DNA of 64,000 nt from Rhodeus uyekii (taxonomy: Eukaryota > Chordata > Actinopteri > Cypriniformes > Acheilognathidae): NCBI GenBank assembly GCA_037043235.1, contig JAWRVZ010000474.1, positions 32,501-96,500 of the forward strand, read 5' to 3'. Positions 61,021-64,000 of this stretch are shown one piece after another (position 1 is the first letter of the stretch; each line of letters starts with the position of its first letter). A program made the translations under genes and the position numbers. The notes beneath the pieces are model-generated. The model saw only the letters and a program-made list of their open reading frames with translations, did not search any database and had not been told where the DNA came from.

Positions 61021-61724
61021 AGTATTTGTTTGAAGATCAAGAGTTGACGCAGTCTTGAACTCGGTGAACTCTGCCGCTCACATTATTCAAAGGTCATGGA
61101 CTGAAGTTCATTCCTACCTCTTTCTCTGGATCTCGGCCAGCGCCTGCAATGCTCCGTTCAATTGAGTTTTCTGACTTTACGTGACCTTGATCTTGTAAGC
61201 GTCTCTTTGGGTTCTGGAATGGAATAAAAACAGAGCATAAAAAGTGTGTGATTTTTATGATAACATAACTACCCCCCCCCCCCCCACACACACACACACA
61301 CACCCCAAAGCCTCCTTTTCAATTGCTTTTTTCTTGTATTTTCTAGTACTGTGTGTCACTATGGGTTGATAAACAGGCGTTTATGTGAAAAGCATTCTGA
61401 AATGAACTGAAAGAAGAAGAGGATATGCAACATCTGAAAGTTTCACTTTTTAAATGGAGGTCGAATGAAAAAATGAAAACGAAAGAAGACAAATGACATT
61501 GCAAACAGCAGCTGATGAGCTCAGAGTTTGAAAGCTGTGCTTATTTATAGAGTGCGGGTCAAACAGTGACGCATAAAATGCAATTTTTGGAATTTATCAC
61601 TTTTGTGATGGACATGACTTTCTACCTTGTGTTATTAATATTCAGAACAAACATTTATTCATCTGAAAACTGCAGTCTGTTACATGAACGCAAAACAATA
61701 CAAGATCTGATTCAACATGATCAG
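61021..61724. other. Gene-free stretch, raftlin intron
   Basis: Contains a C-run followed by a CA run (61271-61305). No exon is recognised. Confidence 0.4.
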
Positions 61725-62133
61725 AGGAGGGTAAAGTGCTCTAAAATAAGTAATTAATTACCAGCTATTAATTATATCTTCAGCAGTGTAATTGGATTAC
61801 TTTATGAACTGCTCTCTCTAAAAAGTATTGCATTAATTATTACTAATTACTAAATCCCATATCAGCTTTGACCAGTTGAACAACACAAGGAAAGTTAATT
61901 ATTTCCAGTAAATAATATTAAAATGCATGAATTCTTCTTGAACTGCTCAAAGTATTTATAGGCGGAATGTTACATTATAAACATTTATTTCAACATAGAC
62001 GTTGACTTTACATATATTAACTGGTGTTGTCAAATCGATTAATTTCAATTAATCACATCTAATGTGTGTGTGTGTGTGTGTGTGTGTGTGACTGAGTGAG
62101 TGTGCGTGTTTGTTTGAGTGTCTAAGTGAGTGA

Positions 62134-62172
<39 letters not shown>

Positions 62173-62290
62173 AGTGTCTAAGTGAGTGAATGTGTGTGTG
62201 TGTGTGTGTGTGTTTGAGTGTCTAAGTGAGTAAGTGAGTGAGCGTGTCTGTGTGTGTGTGTGTGTCTGTGTTTAAGTGTCTCGCTTACAA
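61725..62290. repeat. hAT-like fragment and GT-rich block
   Basis: 61725-61860 ('aagtaattaattaccagcta', 'aaaagtattgcattaattat') belongs to the same dispersed family as 32860-32983. 62063-62272 is a (GT)n block with repeated 'gtgtctaagtgagtgaa' words. Confidence 0.45.
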
Positions 62291-63593
62291 CGCAAAGTAA
62301 TCCCTTTACGTTCTCAAGGGAAAAGTGATTAAATTAGTCATGCATTGAACAAAACATTGTCTGAGATTCAAATATTGCATCTTAACAGTTTATAAATAAA
62401 TATATATATATGCATATTATTATAAAGCTTATGCAAACTAAAAAGGTGCATTATAAATGTGCAAAACAGCTTAACAAAAAGACGACCACTTCTCCAATAT
62501 TACAGAAATATTAATGTCCTTTGCGATCAACTAGACCATCAATAACTCACAAGACGCTCTGGATTTGTTGTCCTTGTTGTTTGTCAAAGATGTTTGAAGT
62601 CATCATGAATATGATTGCATGGCTTATGCATTTTAAGTTTAAATTTTGAAATGTATTTGTCATTATAACTCCTAAATCTCCATTTATACTTGGATTGGAC
62701 TAGATTCAGCTTCACTATCATCCACCGCTTTTCTTTCGCAGCTTGATGTCAAATTATTTTTGCAGACGGAATTTTTCTCAAACACAATAATTTCTGATAT
62801 TTCCACTCCCAACTTGAGTGAATTTTTGGACTTGTGTTTCCATGGAATCGGCTTCCATGCTGGAATCACGGAGCTGTTTCCATGACGATCCACCACCTGT
62901 TGTTCCGTTCTTTTCACACGTCTGCCATGAGATGATTGGCATTTGGGAATAACAAAGTCTCCAGGTTTATTTCTTTGTTAGGAAGCGTCTACGGAGTCTC
63001 ATTTTCACGTCTATATATCTAGCATGTTAAAGATTACGAACGCATTTAGAGCTCGAGTTTAAGACGCTTTAGTCCATGTGAGGATTTAAATGAAACGACT
63101 CAATAGCAGCTCAATACTGACCTACTCAAACTCATTGAGGAGAAGAAAGCCCTGAAGAGAGGCATGAGGAGGCTTTCACTGATGTTTCAAACACCTAAAT
63201 GCTTTAGAAAGACTTTATTGTACAAGGCAAAGGCCAGTTTCATCATTTCCTCTGCAGGATTAAATAGTCTTTCTTAAGAATGACAATTCATAGAAAGGAA
63301 AAAGAAGAACTTCCTGTAAGTCGACGGCTATTTTGAGGACGTACCCTATTTAATGCTGTTGTGGTTGAATTCAGCCCCAGTGCATTCTGGGAGCAATTAC
63401 AGAGGGTTTGTGCTGCACGTATGCACATTTAGGAATGTTTAAGTACGAATCCCAGAGGAATGTTGAGATTTCTATGGATGTTTATGGGTGACTTTGCTTC
63501 TTACTCAACTGCACAAACATAAAGACAAGATTCACAGAAAAGCAAAGCCGAAACAGAGACTGGCGTCAATACACAATGTCTGGAAAAGAGATA
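62291..63593. other. Gene-free stretch near the right edge
   Basis: No exon is recognised. The minus-strand open frame 62684-62917 has no domain. Confidence 0.4.
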
Positions 63594-63701
63594 CAGTATC
63601 TCAAATATTTACTCGTATCTCAAAGCAAAAAATAGTTTGAAGGCTTGTTCGTATCACGGAATACTCGTATGTTGGGACACTCATATCTCAAGGTATTACT
63701 G
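63594..63701. mobile_element. Short pogo/Tigger-like element 3 (internal deletion)
   Basis: A 108-bp copy begins 'cagtatctcaaatatttact' after TA and ends 'tctcaaggtattactg' before TA. It has the same words as the right half of element 2. It is probably a deleted derivative. Confidence 0.6.
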
Positions 63702-63924
63702 TATATGATTTCACTAAATAATCTCAGCTCACATTACACATTGTTTAAATCTATTCTACAGGTTTTTTTCAGAAAAAGATTATTTATATTAAGAATAATA
63801 TATATTATATAAACACTAACTTTTATGTTGAATGATTTGACAGCACTATCAAAATGCATTTAACAATGTCATGGTTATTATGGTCTTTATGATGTCACAA
63901 TGCCCTGATGTTACAATATATCCA

Positions 63925-64000
63925 CTAGTGTTCAAAGGTTTGGGGTCAGTTAGATATTTTTAACAAACAGAAATTAATATGTTTATTCAGCAATTAAAAA
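63925..64000 (+). repeat. 5' end of a dispersed cyprinid element, cut by window edge
   Basis: 'gtgttcaaaggtttggggtc' then 'agttagatatttttaac' is the start, as recalled, of the element family whose inner part resembles the satellite unit. Confidence 0.5.

Overview
The window is vertebrate nuclear DNA from a ray-finned fish, most likely a cyprinid (carp, minnow or zebrafish relatives). The evidence is split genes with GT-AG introns, a very repeat-rich AT-biased background, a tRNA-derived SINE present in nine copies, and dispersed elements I recall from cyprinid genomes (the 'aaagggatagttcaccct' TIR element and the 'gtgttcaaaggtttggggtcag' element). No bacterial or viral gene set is present.

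Only three protein-coding loci are supported. (1) The first coding exon of a phospholipase C-like (PRIP, PLCL1/PLCL2) gene lies on the minus strand at 11150-11362, in a CpG-rich patch; the rest of the gene runs off the left edge. (2) A complete cysteine-rich secretory protein (CRISP) gene lies on the minus strand between about 24010 and 19112. It has a signal peptide, CAP domain and ten-cysteine CRD over eight coding exons, one of which is a predicted 4-nt microexon needed to keep frame. (3) The start-codon exon of a raftlin (RFTN1/RFTN2) gene lies on the plus strand at 50152-50323. A candidate untranslated first exon ends at 35878, and the rest runs off the right edge. PLCL and RFTN genes are neighbours in divergent orientation in other vertebrates (PLCL1 with RFTN2, PLCL2 with RFTN1), so this looks like a conserved divergent pair with a CRISP gene between.

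The rest is repeats. 1-7378 is a satellite of 112-bp units, with a seven-unit copy in reverse orientation at 60171-60930. The unit is apparently an internal piece of a dispersed cyprinid element. 11935-16967 is an 'agagtaagct' minisatellite carrying a 170-bp hAT-type insertion. 24826-29300 is a 4.4-kb TCTA/TCCA array. 50930-53005 and 57010-57660 are further TCCA-type arrays inside the raftlin intron, and 54225-54845 is a CA-type block. Scattered between them are SINEs, hAT-type MITEs, a Tc1-derived foldback element, three or four short pogo/Tigger-like elements with TA target duplications, and a perfect 27-bp inverted repeat. The very long open frames in the TCCA arrays are artefacts of repeat periodicity.

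No operon-like or wholly new gene system is visible. The most interesting signals are the satellite's origin from a dispersed element and its inverted second array, block duplications within the satellite, the 4-nt microexon, and hairpin strand switches at the left edges of two independent TCCA arrays. Family names of repeats are from memory and have not been checked against a library.
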